Source: Gnetum montanum (Eukaryota; Streptophyta; Gnetopsida; Gnetales; Gnetaceae). Taken from it: 64,000 nt of DNA. Positions 10,997 to 23,392 of the stretch are shown piece after piece. Location: positions 1,234 to 65,233 of the forward strand of contig MNCI01013784.1 of assembly GCA_015680685.1 (NCBI GenBank). The letters are read 5' to 3'. The notes beneath the pieces are model-generated. The model had not been told where the DNA came from, ran no database searches, and saw only the letters and a list, made by a program, of their open reading frames with translations. The position numbers were made by a program, and so were the translations under genes. How positions within the stretch are numbered: the stretch's first letter is position 1; every line of letters starts with the position of its first letter.

Positions 10997-12644
10997 TATA
11001 GTGATCGAAAACATCGGTGGTTGGAACATCGAGAGGTTATCAAGCACACAACCTAACCCTAAATTCATGCGAGGGAAGTGCTGGAGAAAATAGAAATGGG
11101 GTGCCTTTAATGATCTTGTCAATCAAACAAGGACTTACATGATGTTAAAATGATCATGTGTGAAAAGAGTTTATACTACGTTATGCGTGGGCATCAGATC
11201 TAGCTTGGCTAGAGCGTAGCAAGATGTCTCGACTCGAGAACAATGATGTGAACATGAAAATATGTATGAAATAGTAAGAAAGTACAAGCATAAAACTAAA
11301 TGCCAGAGAGAAATGCTTGAGAAATGTAATAGAATTTGNATAGTGATTGAAAACATCGGTGGTTGGAACATCGAGAGGTTATCAAGCACACAACCTAACC
11401 CTGAATTCATGCGAGGGAAGTGCTGGAGAAAATAGAAATGGGGTGCCTTTAATGATCTTGTCAATCAAACAAGGACTTACATGATGTTAAAATGATCATG
11501 TGTGAAAAGAGTTTATACTACGTTATGCGTGGGCATCAGATCTAGCTTGGCTAGAGCGTAGCAAGATGTCTCGACTCGAGAACAATGATGTGAACGTGAA
11601 AATATGTATGAAATAGTAAGAAAGTACAAGCATAAAACTAAATGCCAGAGAGAAATGCTTGAGAAATCTAATAGAATTTGAGAACATTAATGCACCACCC
11701 CAAAAGAGGAAGCATGGTTAATTCACAAAGGTATACATAATGTACCATAGGCATAGTGGGAGCGTAGTCATAGCCTCAATGGTGTTGGGTCATGAAGTCT
11801 GGCGCTCATCTTGATGAACCATGCCTGCTAGGTTGGCCACTGAAATGTACCATGTAATGTTTTGTAGGGCTGCAATGGGGCTGCAGTGGGCCGTGATGTG
11901 CAACTCTACCTCTCTACTAGTGTGGTTTGCTCTGGGTCTCGTTCGACCACATAGATCAGTGCCCCCTCTTTCAAAATGCCAAATTCCATGTGCTTAAAAA
12001 GGCTCACATCCAAGGAATGCCAACCACTTGGGAATGCCAATGGTCCAGGAATGTAACTGCTGGGAGATGCCAACAATTAAGGAATGCCAACCCTTGGGGA
12101 ATGCCAATGGTCCAAGGAATGTAACCGCTATGGAATGCCAATGGTCTAGGAATGTAACTGCTGGGAGATGCCAACAATTAAAGAATGCCAACCCTTGGGG
12201 AATGCCAACGGTCTAGGAATGTAACCGCTGAGAGATACCAACATTTAAGGAATGCTAACTATTGGGGAATGCCAATGGTCTAGGAACGTAACTGTTGAGA
12301 GATGCCAACAATTAAAGAATGCCAACCCTTGGGGAATGCCAACGGTCAAGGAATGTAACCCTTGGGTTCCCAAGGTATTTATAGGGCTAGGGTTAGCCCA
12401 AAATATGGATCAAGTGCCACGTGGCGGTGCAGTGGGTGGGACCATGCTTGTCCCATGTTATGTGTGGAACACGGGACACTTGTAGGGTCAAGTGGGCCAT
12501 GCTATGCTACACTACATAGCTTGAAAACTATGCTATGCTATGCTATGCTACGTAGTGTAACATCTATGTAGAAAGTTCCATCGTTCTGACACTTAGCCAA
12601 ATTTGCAATCATGATGTCAAGACCCAAAATTTTGTGGTGTTTCA
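10997..12644 (-). repeat. B1 5' LTR, with an assembly-type duplication
   Basis: It aligns with the 3' LTR at 3852-5271. A TATA box lies at 12374-12383 (minus-strand TATAAATACC), and the GGAATGCCAAC array lies at 12012-12360. The segment 10998-11338 is repeated at 11340-11680 with only a handful of differences, the two copies separated by a single N at 11339. This is probably an assembly join rather than biology. Removing it gives about 1.3 kb, close to the 1.42-kb partner. Confidence 0.75.
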
Positions 12645-12792
12645 AGTGCGATATTGCAGGTGCGATATTAGGGGTCTGATATCAAGACCTATTAGACCTA
12701 GTATCTTATACCTGACATCAAGGATCTGATAACAAGGGTCTGATAATAGGGGTTTGATAACAAGACTTGACAGACCAGCCCACTACTCATCA
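12645..12792 (-). repeat. A1 5' LTR, right part
   Basis: This is the continuation of the LTR begun at 3054, resumed after B1. It contains several GATATC/GATAAC words and ends ACTCATCA, the inverted form of the TGATGAGT start. It is the U3 end for leftward transcription. The next bases, TCGGC, would be the A1 target-site copy in the E1 LTR; the matching site in the intact E1 5' LTR is TCAGC at 21867-21871. Confidence 0.7.
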
Positions 12793-12962
12793 TCGGCTAA
12801 GAAACTAAGAAAACTATCTACAAAACTGAGTGCCCCTGTCTCTTATTTATAGGTGATGAGAGAAGTTCTGATATCACATGTTTGATATCACTTTGGCATC
12901 TCTGATATCATGTATCCAATATCAAGGGCCCGATATCGTGGGTCCAATATCGTGACTCATCA
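12793..12962 (-). repeat. E1 3' LTR, terminal fragment
   Basis: It aligns with 21867-22036 of the E1 5' LTR: the shared order is a CTAAG..ACTAA motif, a tatttatagg TATA site, then GATATC repeats and TGACTCATCA at the end. To its right lies the polypurine tract. The missing 5' part is displaced to the left of A1 and outside the window. Confidence 0.75.
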
Positions 12963-14700
12963 TACCCCCACAACTGAATGAAAACTCATCCTTGAGTTCC
13001 TTATAAAATATTAGGAAGGTATGGGATTATTGACTGAACGACAACTGATGGTGACATGGAATGATAGATTCAAAGTGCCTGGTGAATGAATCAACAAACA
13101 TATTATAGCATTGGTGTTCATAACCATTGTGGTAAACATTGTACATAGATGACATCCAGACCCTCATTTGATAGCTTGAAGAGAGAGAGAGAAGAGATAA
13201 TGAGGCGTGTTGTTGCTAATGTCAAAAAATGCGCACACCATTGTTCATCCATGGCCATATGATCAAGTTTGTTCATTGCATAAATGCTTTTTTTTTCTCC
13301 AATCCATCCTGAGTGCTTCCTTCTATCCCTGTCCATTATTCATGTGATCACCATTTGCACACACAACACAGTCACAAATTAGCAAGGATAGATAAGATAT
13401 AATATAATTGATACCTTGCCTCAATATGAAGCACCTTGGCTAGGTTGTGGGTATGGCAGATACTAGGTTAGAGGTTTGTAACTGATAATTTCCCAAGGTG
13501 TAGGGTGAGATAAGTAATAAAATGGAAAAATTATGCAACAGGCCCCCACAACTAAGAGTGAACCTCTAGTAGCAATAGGGTGGAAACTTAAAGAACAAGA
13601 AAGATGAGAGAAATAACAATGATGAAGCCAATAAAACAAAAAAAAAATGGATGTCATTGATGGGGTGAAACGAGAAATAGTTGATTGCAAAAAATGTTTA
13701 AGGGAAAGAGCTTAACAATTTTACCAAGAAGGAATGCCAATGGATCCTCCCCAAAGCAAGCTCATGTCCTTTATGCCTTGACAAACCCACATACCAAAGA
13801 GTCCGTAGGCTCTAGGAATGGTAGATGGAAACAATGGTTAAGGGCTTACCCATAAGAGTTTACCAAAGAATAATAATGCATTAACTAGGATATAAGCTAA
13901 TTATAAAACTGGCAATGAGGTGGAATATGGAAAGCAATACGAAAAGAGAGAATGGAATGAAATAAAATCCCAAAATCAAGGTTGTGCAAAGTCCCTTGTG
14001 TAATATGTGATTAAGGTAAATTAATAAAATTTGGCCCAAATCTAGATTAAAACTAATCACATCCAGTGACCTTGCATTAACACACTTAACCAATCCATCC
14101 TCTTGAAGCAACGAGAATGCTTCCACAAAGCAACCACCATTCCAAAAGGAGAAAAGAGAGAAACAGGAAGTGAGGATGGGCCATAGTTATAGGAAACCTT
14201 TAGGCATGGGTAACATGTCTTTCTAGTGCCATAACTAGTGCTTGTAGCCCATGTTTCTTTATTATGTCTAAGGGGTGTGCTTTGAATTCCCATCATTTTT
14301 TTGTGAGAACCACACCATGCAAAGACTTATTTGATGCATTCAACTTCTTGATATTAGTTGATAGTGGAATGGTAGAAGACTTATGAAAAACATCCAAGTA
14401 CCCAAGAGAATAGCCAACAGAAATGTGCTGAATCCCCTTGAAGTCACACTCTTTGCAATCCATTTGAATCTTTCCTTGGTTTGAAAACTACTAAGCCACA
14501 AATTCAATAAGATGTTTGCTTAGAAAAAGGGATAGTACATTTCCAAAACAAAGGAAGACCATAGAGTGGTATGGTTGAATGGATGACATGAACTCATTAC
14601 CCGTTCCCCCAAAAGAACCCATATCTTAGCATGAACATTAAAAGTCAAAGGTAAAAACCAAACATTATCAATCAACACCATTATAATACAATCCATCATC
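12963..14700 (-). other. E1 3' noncoding region with PPT and two conserved blocks
   Basis: At the left edge, minus-strand GTGGGGGTA abuts the 3' LTR and is the polypurine tract. The same context recurs at 27455 (A2) and 39223 (E2). Two blocks are shared with A2 and E2: a purine tract (minus GCTTTGGGGAGGATCC) at 13744-13754 and a block at 14197-14226. No env-like or accessory frame is recognisable here, in contrast to A2 and E2. Confidence 0.6.
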
Positions 14701-14929
14701 ATGAGCACTTATTATATGACAAGTGAGAGTAATTCAAACAAAATGTAATAGAGAAAGAAATAATAAAAATGTTAACAATGGTGTAAAAAAAAAATAAGTA
14801 AAGATGAAGAATGTGTAAAACAAAAAAGACAAAGGAATTGAGGGCTTTAGAATGGTTAGGATTAGTGGCCATCTCCCCCATAACTGATTTGGAAGGAGGA
14901 GATCCAAAATAATGAGTAAGGGTGTCCAT

Positions 14930-16150
14930 TAATAGAGGTAGTGTTAGTACTGGCCATTTAGGCTCATGGAAAGGTTTGGTTTGCTGGATATTAACTAATA
15001 ATTTTCTATCTAAGCTTTCAGGTTTATAGATCATCATGGCCCCTAAAGGAAAAGTTTCATGAATGATATAAGGTCCTTCCCACAGTGTTTGAAATTTAGT
15101 TCATTATGGCACATGTGTGGGATCCCAATAGAGAACCTTATCTCCTAGTTGGTATGTAACTTTCCTAATTCTTAGGTCATGATGTTGCTATTGAAGGCCT
15201 TGTGCAATTCATTGGATGATAAGGCAGCTAATCCATTTTCATCTAGCAAGTTAAGGTTCATTAACCATTCTTTCTATGCTAGATTGAGGTCAAGGTTGAG
15301 GTCACATTCTATAGATAGTGTACGGAGCTTAGCTTGGATAGGAAGTGTTGGAAGTTTACCGTAACTAACTCATAGGGAGAATAGCCTATAGGGATTTTCC
15401 ATGTGGAGTGGTATGCCCAAAGAGCATCATTTAATTTGGTGCTCCAATCTTGCCTATATTTGCTAATGGTTCATGTTAATATTTTTGTGATCTCCCTATT
15501 AGTGACCTCGACTTGGCCATTTGCTTGAGGATGATATGGTGTAGTCAGCTTATGCTTAACTCTTAAGTGTTGCATTAATTTTTGAAAGGTTGCACCTGTA
15601 AAATGTGTACCATTATCGAAAATAAGTGCATGAGGCACACCAAACCTATTTACAATTTTTTGTTGAATAAATCATGCAGCAGTAGATGATGTACAACTAA
15701 TAATAGCAGCTGCTTCTACCCATTTTGTAAAATATTCAACAACAACAACAATGTAGGCTTTTCCATTGGACATTGGTGTGATAGGCCCCATAAAATTAAT
15801 GCCCCATATGTTGAAGGGTTTTAAAGGTTGAATCCATTGTTGTGGACCCTCCATTCTAGCAGTCATTCCCCCATTGTGTTGGCAATGCTTACAAGATTGG
15901 ACAAAATGATGAGCGTCCCAAAACAATGTAGGCCAATAATATCTTGCAACCAAGATTTTAATGGTTGTTCATCTCCCAATGTAATGACCCCCATAAGGGC
16001 CCTCATGAATGTCTTGGAGAACTCGCAATTAATCTACATCGAAAACACACCATTGGACCAAGCCATTGGAACATACCTTATAAAGTTGTTCGTTGATTTC
16101 TGTGAAATATTTGGATTGGTGAAGAAACTATTGTTTCTTTTTAACATCTA
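14930..16150 (-). pseudogene. E1 integrase
   Basis: Integrase inserts the cDNA into the host chromosome. An HHCC zinc region is visible (HEGPYGGH, then SCKHC at about 15900). The core follows as WGINFMG, DNGTHFTGATF near 15600, and VEVTNREITKIL near 15480. The first catalytic Asp is Asn (codon 15795-15797); the second Asp and the Glu are present. The C-terminal domain is readable as WEGPYIIHETFPLGA-like words near 15030-15090 and ends near 14930. Stops and frame changes break it. Confidence 0.75.
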
Positions 16151-16220
16151 ACCTTTATGGTGTTTCTTGTATGAGAAGATAGGTAAGAATGCTAATATAC
16201 TAATTTGTCTTTGTGGTTAA

Positions 16221-16850
16221 TTAATTATTTATTACACCTGCAAAGAGGAGTTCATTAGGGAAGTGGTCAGAAATTGGATATTTGTCCTCTTTGTTGTCCC
16301 ATTGTAATCGAGATAAGTGATCAGCAACAATATTTTTTGTGCCTTTATGATCAATCATCGTAATATCAAACTCTTGTAAGATCACGAACCATCGTATGAT
16401 GCAAGGGATCACCATTGGTTTATTCATTAGAAACCATATTGCACTATGATCCATGTGTACAAATATCTTATAGCCCAATACATAGTGCCTAAATTGTTTT
16501 AGTATAAACACCATAGCCATTAACTCTTTTTCTATTGTGGGGTTGTTGAGTTGTGCACCAACAATACTTTGACTTGCATAGTGAATGTAATAGGGACATT
16601 TTTGGTCATCTAGCTATGTAAGTATAGCTCCTAAAGCAAAATTGGACACATTAATCATTATGTAGAATGGTTTGGACCAGTCAGAAGCTTATAGAATGGG
16701 TGTTTCTACGAGATTTTGATTCAAGGTTTGGAAAGATAGCTCACATTCCTTGGTCCATTCAAAGGGTGAGTCCTTCCTCATTAATTCTACCAATGGTTTT
16801 TCAACCTTTGAAAAGTTCTTGATGAAGCATCTATAATAGCCAGTATGTCC
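16221..16850 (-). pseudogene. E1 RT connection and RNase H
   Basis: RNase H removes RNA from the RNA:DNA hybrid. The open part (16520-16221) has FRHYVLGYKIFVHMDHSAIWFL, with the catalytic HMDH Asp kept, then IIRWFVILQEFDITMIDHKG, NIVADHLSRLQWDN and SDHFPNELLF. The last phrase is typical of Athila pol between RNase H and integrase. Upstream sequence to about 16850 is the decayed RT thumb and connection. Confidence 0.75.
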
Positions 16851-16899
16851 AAGGAATGATCAGATATCTTTTATAGTTTCAGGTTGACGAGTGATTCCT

Positions 16900-17590
16900 T
16901 GGATGACTTTAATCTTTTTGGGATCTACCTCTATCCATGTTTGTGAAATATTATGCCCTAACATAATGCCTTCTTAGACCATTAAATGGCTTTTTTGCCA
17001 ATTGAGCCTTAAGTTGGTTTCTACACATCATTTTTAATACTTGCTCTAATCGGTCCAATGCATGTTCGAAGTCCACTTCATAGGTGGAGAAATCATTCAT
17101 AAAGACCTCCATACCATTCCCTATTTTCTACTGAAATATACTTAGAACTAGACGTTGAAATGTTGCTAGGACATTACACAAGCCAAACGACATTTTCCTA
17201 TATGCAAATGTCCCCCAAGGACTTGTGAATGTAGTTTTGGCTTGGTCTTTTGGTGCTATTTGGATTTGATTGTATCCACTGTAACCATCCAGAAAACTAT
17301 AGTAGCATTGCCCTGAAATGGTATCTAAGACTTGGTCAATGAATGAAAATGGGAAATGGTCTTTAAACGTTTCCATGTTTAACAATCTAAATTCTATACA
17401 CACCCTCCATTTACCTTTCTTTTAGGCATGATGACTAATGGACTAACCCAATCACTATTAACAATGGGGTATATGAACTCGACTTTTAGAAGTTGTTCAA
17501 TTTCTTTTTTAACTACTTGCTTAAGCTTTGGGTTCAGTCGCCTTTATGGTTGTTGTTGAGGCTTCATGGAGGGGTTAATGTAAATTCTAT
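16900..17590 (-). pseudogene. E1 reverse transcriptase
   Basis: It copies element RNA into DNA. Motifs in order: VSPLVIMPKKKGKWR near 17430, CIEFRLLN and KDHFPFSFIDQVLD (17403-17330), SFLDGYSGYNQI with a catalytic Asp, TTFTSPWGTFAYRKMSFGLCN, and the catalytic box at 17089-17103, which reads FMNDF instead of FMDDF. The open frame covers 17403-17128 and is interrupted by a stop just before the catalytic box. The Asn is shared with E2. Confidence 0.8.
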
Positions 17591-18096
17591 GTTGGCATAT
17601 CCTAGGATCTATTCTAGTTAATTCAGGATATGACCAAGTAAAGGTTTTCGACCATTTGTTTACCATCTTCAGCAGTCTTTCTTTTTGTTGAGGATTGAGC
17701 TTAGCATTAATGATTATCAGTTTGCCATTCTAGAGAAATGTATATTCCATACCGATGGGAAACAATTTTAATTTGAGGGGCTCTTGCTTAAACTCGTTAG
17801 GGATTTCCAACTTTCCCCAATTGATATTTTCGATGTTAGGACTTGAAAGTTGGTGATGGACTTGCTCTAATGTATCTATGCTATTGATATAGGCACAAGT
17901 CAAGCTCTCAGTTGGTTTCATGCATAGAGTTGAATTGCTCTCTCGATTAGTTGTCAGCCACAGGGTGCATTCTTATCTTGTGGCTACTACATATAGGCAT
18001 CTTTGTATGTTAGTTATTTGTGCACATTGGTTGCATGCAGGCAATGTTAAGCATTGTACAAACCAAGCCTTCTACATGCAGTTGTACCCTGTGTCA

Positions 18097-18598
18097 CTAT
18101 ATGCGATGCATGGAACTTTCTTCTTCCTTTGATATTTCTAGGGAAAGATCACAAATGCCTAGGTGCACATCAATCGTACTTAGCCATGCTCTTCCCATTA
18201 TGATTGGGAAGTCTTCCTTATAGTTGTTAACTTGAATCACTAGGAAATTGGCTGGATACAACCACCCACAAATAGTGGTGAAAATGTCCTCCACTTGTCC
18301 TAATGGGATAGTGATGGACTAGTCCTAGTGGGGGCAAGTTCCATGTTTTGTACATTTCTTGAGAGATTAAGCTAATACCAAATCCTAAATCCAAAAGAGC
18401 TTTGCAAGGCTCATTCCCAACAATTTGCAAATATATAAGAGGACTTCTAGGATCAGTGAATTTCCTAGGAAGATGGATAGCTTTAATCCAATTGATAATG
18501 GCATGAGTCAACATGATCGTGTGCATTGGGTGTAATTTTTGGTTTGAAGGAAGCTCTGAAGATTGAAATGATGGCAAGGCAATTGGATAATTAGTCAC
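18097..18598 (-). pseudogene. E1 aspartic protease
   Basis: The frame contains PRSPLIYLQIVGNEPCKALL followed by DLG (18383-18391) where D-S/T-G is expected, then VEDIFTTI-like words, YPANFLVIQV and the family hallmark PIIMGRAWLSTID. The order fits Athila protease. The Ser/Thr-to-Leu change in the active-site triad and a frame shift near 18300 suggest it is inactive. RT follows after a spacer of about 500 nt. Confidence 0.7.
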
Positions 18599-18599
18599 T

Positions 18600-21048
18600 T
18601 GTGGCTATAAGGACTTGGTTGGACTATTGGTTCTAAAGAAAGGTCTCTTGTTTGTGTAGTTGTTTGAACCAATAGTAGGTTGAGGATTGACAAACCTTGT
18701 AGCATTATGTTGTGGTGGCTAGGTAGGAAGCTTACCCAGCATAGTTGAAGCAGGTGGTAATGGAGCTAAGGTTGGAAGAGGTGTAGTAGGATGAGAAGGA
18801 TAGTATGTTTATGAGACATCAATCCTAGGACAAGGAGTTCTATAGTACTTGTGGGGCTGGTAGTAAGGCTGAGGAGCGACGTGACTATTGGATTCACATG
18901 GAGAGATCGGCTGCTGAACGTAGTACCCATATGGGTTAGGTTGACAGTAAGGGTATTGTTGATGTGATAATGGAATTTCCCATGATTATGGGTGTTTCCA
19001 TTGTTGATACTATTCATTTGGTTGTGGTGGAGCTCTACTCGGATAATATGTCAAGGGTTATTGGAACTACCTTGGGTTACCTTGAGGATAAGATAACCTT
19101 CTGGGTGCTTGCTGTTTGTTTAATCGTGGGTTTAGTACATACACCCCAGACTCTTGCAAATGTGAGACTACTAAGCAACATCCTTTAGGATGGTCATATT
19201 GACATATGTCACATCCACCATCATTGTCTATTTCTGAATCCACAACCTCTTCAATGATGGAAACTTTGCCCTTACCTTTGTTTTGTGCAGACTTAGCTTC
19301 TTTCTTTTTCCTTCTCTCTCAGTTACTACTTTGCTCTCTAGACTCCTTGACTATTTTTAGAATGGTTTAAAATTTATCATCTAGGGAGTTCCACATTTGA
19401 TCTACCTTTGCCAATACATCTAATGCAAATTTTTGAATGGGTAAAGTCTTCCTATTCACCATCTCTTTGAGTGGTGACTCTTCTTCATTTTTACAAAATC
19501 TAACTTCCTTCTTTCGGAGGGAAGGATCTTTGTTATATTCCTCCACACTTTCACTTTTCCTTAACTCACCTTCCTCCTTGGTAACTTGCTCCAAAAATAT
19601 TTGTATTTTATGGGCTTGAAGCTCAGATAGCCTTCCTTGGGCATAAGTCCCAAGGGTTCTTCATGTTTCGTACCTAAGCCCATCCACGAGATGGCATAGT
19701 TGTTCCCTTTGCAAGTAACAATGGCTAGGGCAATGATGTAATAATGCATAATATTGGCCCATGGCAGCATCCAAGGGTTTGTGTCTTCCTTGTTTCCATC
19801 CTTGGATTTTCCTATGCAAATTGGAAACTCGGGAGTACATTTGATACTTATCATTGAATAGCTCTAACATGGTACTCCATCGACAAATGGATTCCGGTTC
19901 TAAGGACTAGTTCTAGCTTTCCACTTTCTTGATCAGTGTCCACGGAAACAACTTTAGTTTTTGCCACTCTTTTTCTATATTTTGCAAGGAACATGCATTG
20001 TGAAATGCTTGTAGATGGTTTTGAGGATCAACATTGTATCCCCCTTCAAATCGTGGGATGTTGTTCATGTCTAGTCTTTTGATCCTACTATCCTTCTGGT
20101 GCCTTGTTGGAATGCTAACAACATTTGTTATATCTAACATACTTTGGGTGGCAAGTAGGGGTTCATCATGATCGTATTCTCTATGACATCTATGATGCCT
20201 ATGTTGTTCCTTACTCTCCCTCCTTGCGTGATGTGTTTCTCTGGAATGCCCTTGTCCCTTTTCTCGACTATTTTGTCTACAATCTTTGTTTTTCTTACCA
20301 TTGTCCTCATGGTCTTTCCCTTTGCGACTATATTTAGATCCTGAAGGAGAGGTGGAAGGAGATGATGAAGGTGAAGAGGAAGGATAATTGGCACCATGAG
20401 GATGCTTATCACTTTCTCTTTGGTGGTCTCAACCTTTATCACGGTTACGATCAGAATGTCCATCAATGTCACGTGTTCGTGTTCCTTTTTCAAACCTTTG
20501 TGTTCGTTGGTATCAGAACCTAGGTTATGAATAGTTGAGTGAAGATTTTGATACACAACTTATTGACCAAAGTTAATGAGAGGAACATCATTTTGTGGAA
20601 AACCTCCCAAGGCAAGTTCACCACCCTCATTTTCACTTAGGACATATGGAACATCTTGAGATCACTTTCCCTTGATAGATTTATAATGTTTGTCCTATTA
20701 TAAGTCCCTTTGGTGTTGTGCCTCTGTGGGTCGATACTCTCTCGAGTCATGTTCATGCATAACGTACTCTACATGTAAGTGCTGCATACCAATTCATGTG
20801 AGAGCATTAAGAAGCATGCTTGGGATTGAATGATCGGGAGGTAACACTATGTTACCTTCTAAATCATGCCAACAAAATTGTTTATCCTAGTGGAGGATAA
20901 AGGGAAAGTTTGGTATATACTCATTAGGATGAGCATATATCATACGAAACTATTGGGGCACTGGCAGGTCATCATGTGTACTGCACCTTTGATTGTTCAT
21001 TGTGTTAGACCTAGTCAGTGAAGCACTCTCATAAGAAAAAGGAGACAT
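18600..21048 (-). pseudogene. gag: E1 gag
   Basis: The start is taken at the ATG 21046-21048 (MSPFSYESASLTRSN), about 120 nt from the PBS. An N-terminal part with FRMIYAHPNEYIPNFPF is followed by a low-complexity basic segment (20550-20170), then PLLATQS and the core domain: IKRLDMNNIPRFE, NHLQAFHNACSLQNI and LFNDKYQMYSRVSNL. An intact zinc knuckle CDICQYDHPKGCC lies at 19175-19213. A proline- and tyrosine-rich tail runs to the protease. Several stops and frame changes are present. Confidence 0.7.
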
Positions 21049-21166
21049 GATTAGTTATTCAGTGTGCAATACTCTCCTTTCAATAATTTTGGAATAACTA
21101 ACCCTAAGGGTTCATTCCAATGATGGAAAGATTTCCTAAGTTCTAATTAGCACACAAACAACAAAG

Positions 21167-21184
21167 TCCTTAGAAATGGTGCCA
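21167..21184 (-). promoter_or_regulatory. E1 primer-binding site
   Basis: Minus-strand TGGCACCATTTCTAAGGA lies one base from the 5' LTR. It matches the tRNA-Asp complement seen in A1, with additional decay in its second half. Confidence 0.65.
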
Positions 21185-21185
21185 A

Positions 21186-22036
21186 TGATGAGTGGAAAAC
21201 TACCCTTACACCCAACCATACGAATATGAGCATTCACGTGCGATCTGGTCGAACTTCAAGGATTAAGTGCTTATGTGCTTACATAGAACAAGGATGGGTT
21301 ATGCGATCGTTGTCTTCCAAAGGTTACTTGTAAGGTATGATTGTATGGTTAAGTAAACTTGAGGTATATGATTTTTATACTTTTTTATGTTTTATGTTTT
21401 TGGTACTTAAAATGGAGGAATGAAATAATTTAGTAACTAATTTAATTTAACTAATAAACTATGCTCTAACTAGTCCTAACACCAACATCCATTTCCACTC
21501 TCTGGACACATCCTGAACTAGTGTAACACTACTGGGACTACCAAACACTAGTCATTACTAGATTACCAAGTGTTCCACGTATGCTTGAAGTGGTCATACT
21601 GAGTGTGCTAATTTGTTGAAAATTAACGAGTCAATAGAAATAACATTAATTAACTAATGAGAGTAGAAAATAATAGTAAATAACATTTAAATGAAATAAT
21701 TAAACTATTTTGAATGTTGAAAGGTTTATCACAAAGTTTGTCTTTATTTTTGGACACAAGGTGTGCTCAGGTACACAATGCTTGAATAAAGATCCATTCA
21801 CTCTATGATTTCTACTATGGACACTTAGAAATAATTCTAACTCTAGAAGGGGAAAACTACAAGAGTTCAGCTAAGGGACTAAAAAAACTAACTGTGAAAC
21901 CAAGTGCTCCTATCTCTTATTTATAGGTGACAAGACAAGTTCTAATATCGCATGTCCAATACTGCTTTGGCATCTCTGATATCGCGTATTCGATATCAAG
22001 GGCTTGATATCGTGGGTCCAATATCATGACTCATTA
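21186..22036 (-). repeat. E1 5' LTR
   Basis: An 851-bp LTR beginning TGATGAGTGGAA and ending ACTCATTA (the usual ACTCATCA with one transition). A TATA box on the minus strand (CCTATAAATA) lies at 21918-21927. GATATC words cluster between it and the right end, in U3. It matches the 170-bp 3' LTR fragment at 12793-12962. Confidence 0.8.
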
Positions 22037-23392
22037 ATGTATGTCATTGACCAATGAAGATCTGATTACACCTCATCAAGATTTATCAATTACAAGAGAT
22101 GTTGGTAAGATAAGGATACACTGGTCGAGGTAACTCTTACCCATCCTAATACTATAAATATTAATTAATTAAGGTCATTGCTAAGTTTCTCCCAAAAACA
22201 TTAGTAACCATGACTTGAATTGATCTTGTTTTGTTGAAACTAATTATCCTAAGTGCTTAAACCTTGTAAATTAGCATTATTCACCATACTAAGACCTAGT
22301 ATTGATAAATTAAGGGAGTCAACCCATCCATAAGATTATCTAATCCTCATAGGAAAACCAATACTTAGTGAATGATGTTATAATCTTCTTCTTAGTACCT
22401 CATTAGGGTATAGAGGATAGATCTATCTCATTTGCAAAATTGTATGTTATAGTTGTTACATGATTATATAGGGGTCAATATATCAATTATAATTAAAACC
22501 AAGCTATCTTAGAAAATCTCAAGTTACCCATATGTCAACTTAGTAATGTTAGTTCAACAAAATAAGCTATTTTGGTCCTCTTAATTCCTAAAATTCTAGG
22601 TTCATTCTTGAATCCTAAGACTATGTCCTATGCATAGTACTTGTCAAGATAATTCCAATAGTTCAAATTTTTTCTGAATTGAACTTACAGTTTGAGAGAT
22701 ATCGTTGTTTTAAGTTTCTTGTTATGCATGCATTAAAATAATATTAAATTACTAAATTATTATGTAAAAATAAAAAATTTAGGGTTGGGAATCAAACCTA
22801 GAATTGCCACTTACCCAAACCAAACCCACATCCTGCCTTCGGCTAAACCACCACATCAATTGCTGAAGCAAGATAGAATAAATTAATAATAATAATAAGT
22901 AAAAAAAAAGAAGAAAAAGGGAAGCATGAGTTTGTGGGTTCAAACCTAGCCCCCGGTTTGTAAACTTAAAAAAAATTAATTAAATTTTTTTGTAGGTCAT
23001 GCTAGCCCTATGAGGGTCACATAGCATGTTAGGGCCATGCTAGCACTGCAAAGGCCACACAAGCCCTACAAGGGCCATGTCACATAGGCCTATGTAGGGA
23101 ATTTCACCTTGCATAGGGCCACACTAGCCCTTAGGACTACATGTCAAGCTGGCCATTTTCAAGATGTCACCATCAGCCATCACTTCACCTCCACAACACC
23201 GCCATTTGCCATGCCATTCACCTCTATCACGCGGCTCACCTTCATTCCATTGTTTTCCACCACCACCATGCCATGCACTGTTGCTTGTTATCACCACTTT
23301 TTCTGCCTTTGCTATTACTACTATCATCGCCTCAATCACTACTAAGAAAGTTGTTGCAATTTCTACCACCCATGATGCTTGTTAACATCATC

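Larger units (their letters stand above)
3852..12644 (-). mobile_element. B1: Tat/Ogre-like LTR retrotransposon lacking RT-IN
   Basis: The element is bounded by LTRs at 3852-5271 and 10997-12644. Both begin TATAGYGAYCGAAAAC and end GGTGTTTCA, so the minus-strand LTR starts TGAAACACC. Flanks are AGCAC on the left and AGTGC on the right, a plausible decayed target duplication. The interior holds gag (10670 leftward) and protease (7966-7379) but no reverse transcriptase, RNase H or integrase. That makes it a non-autonomous derivative. It sits inside the A1 5' LTR. The related copy B3 at the right end of the window still shows RNase H and integrase. Confidence 0.8.
12793..22036 (-). mobile_element. 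E1: Athila-like Ty3/gypsy retrotransposon, full coding set
   Basis: The 5' LTR is 21186-22036. Only the last 170 bp of the 3' LTR are in the window (12793-12962), because A1 is inserted in it. The interior has a PBS, gag, protease, RT, RNase H and integrase in Ty3/gypsy order on the minus strand. RT, RNase H and integrase words (SFLDGYSGYNQI, HYVLGYKIFVHMDH, HFVQSCKHCQHNGG) resemble the Athila/Tat clade; with one RNase H and this zinc knuckle, Athila-like is the better fit. All coding regions carry stops. Confidence 0.8.

Noticed and set aside
13881-14296. Env-like ORF in E1 (two overlapping minus-strand frames)
   Set aside because: Hydrophobic stretches exist but no conserved words, and the equivalent region of E2 is not open; it overlaps a conserved noncoding block.
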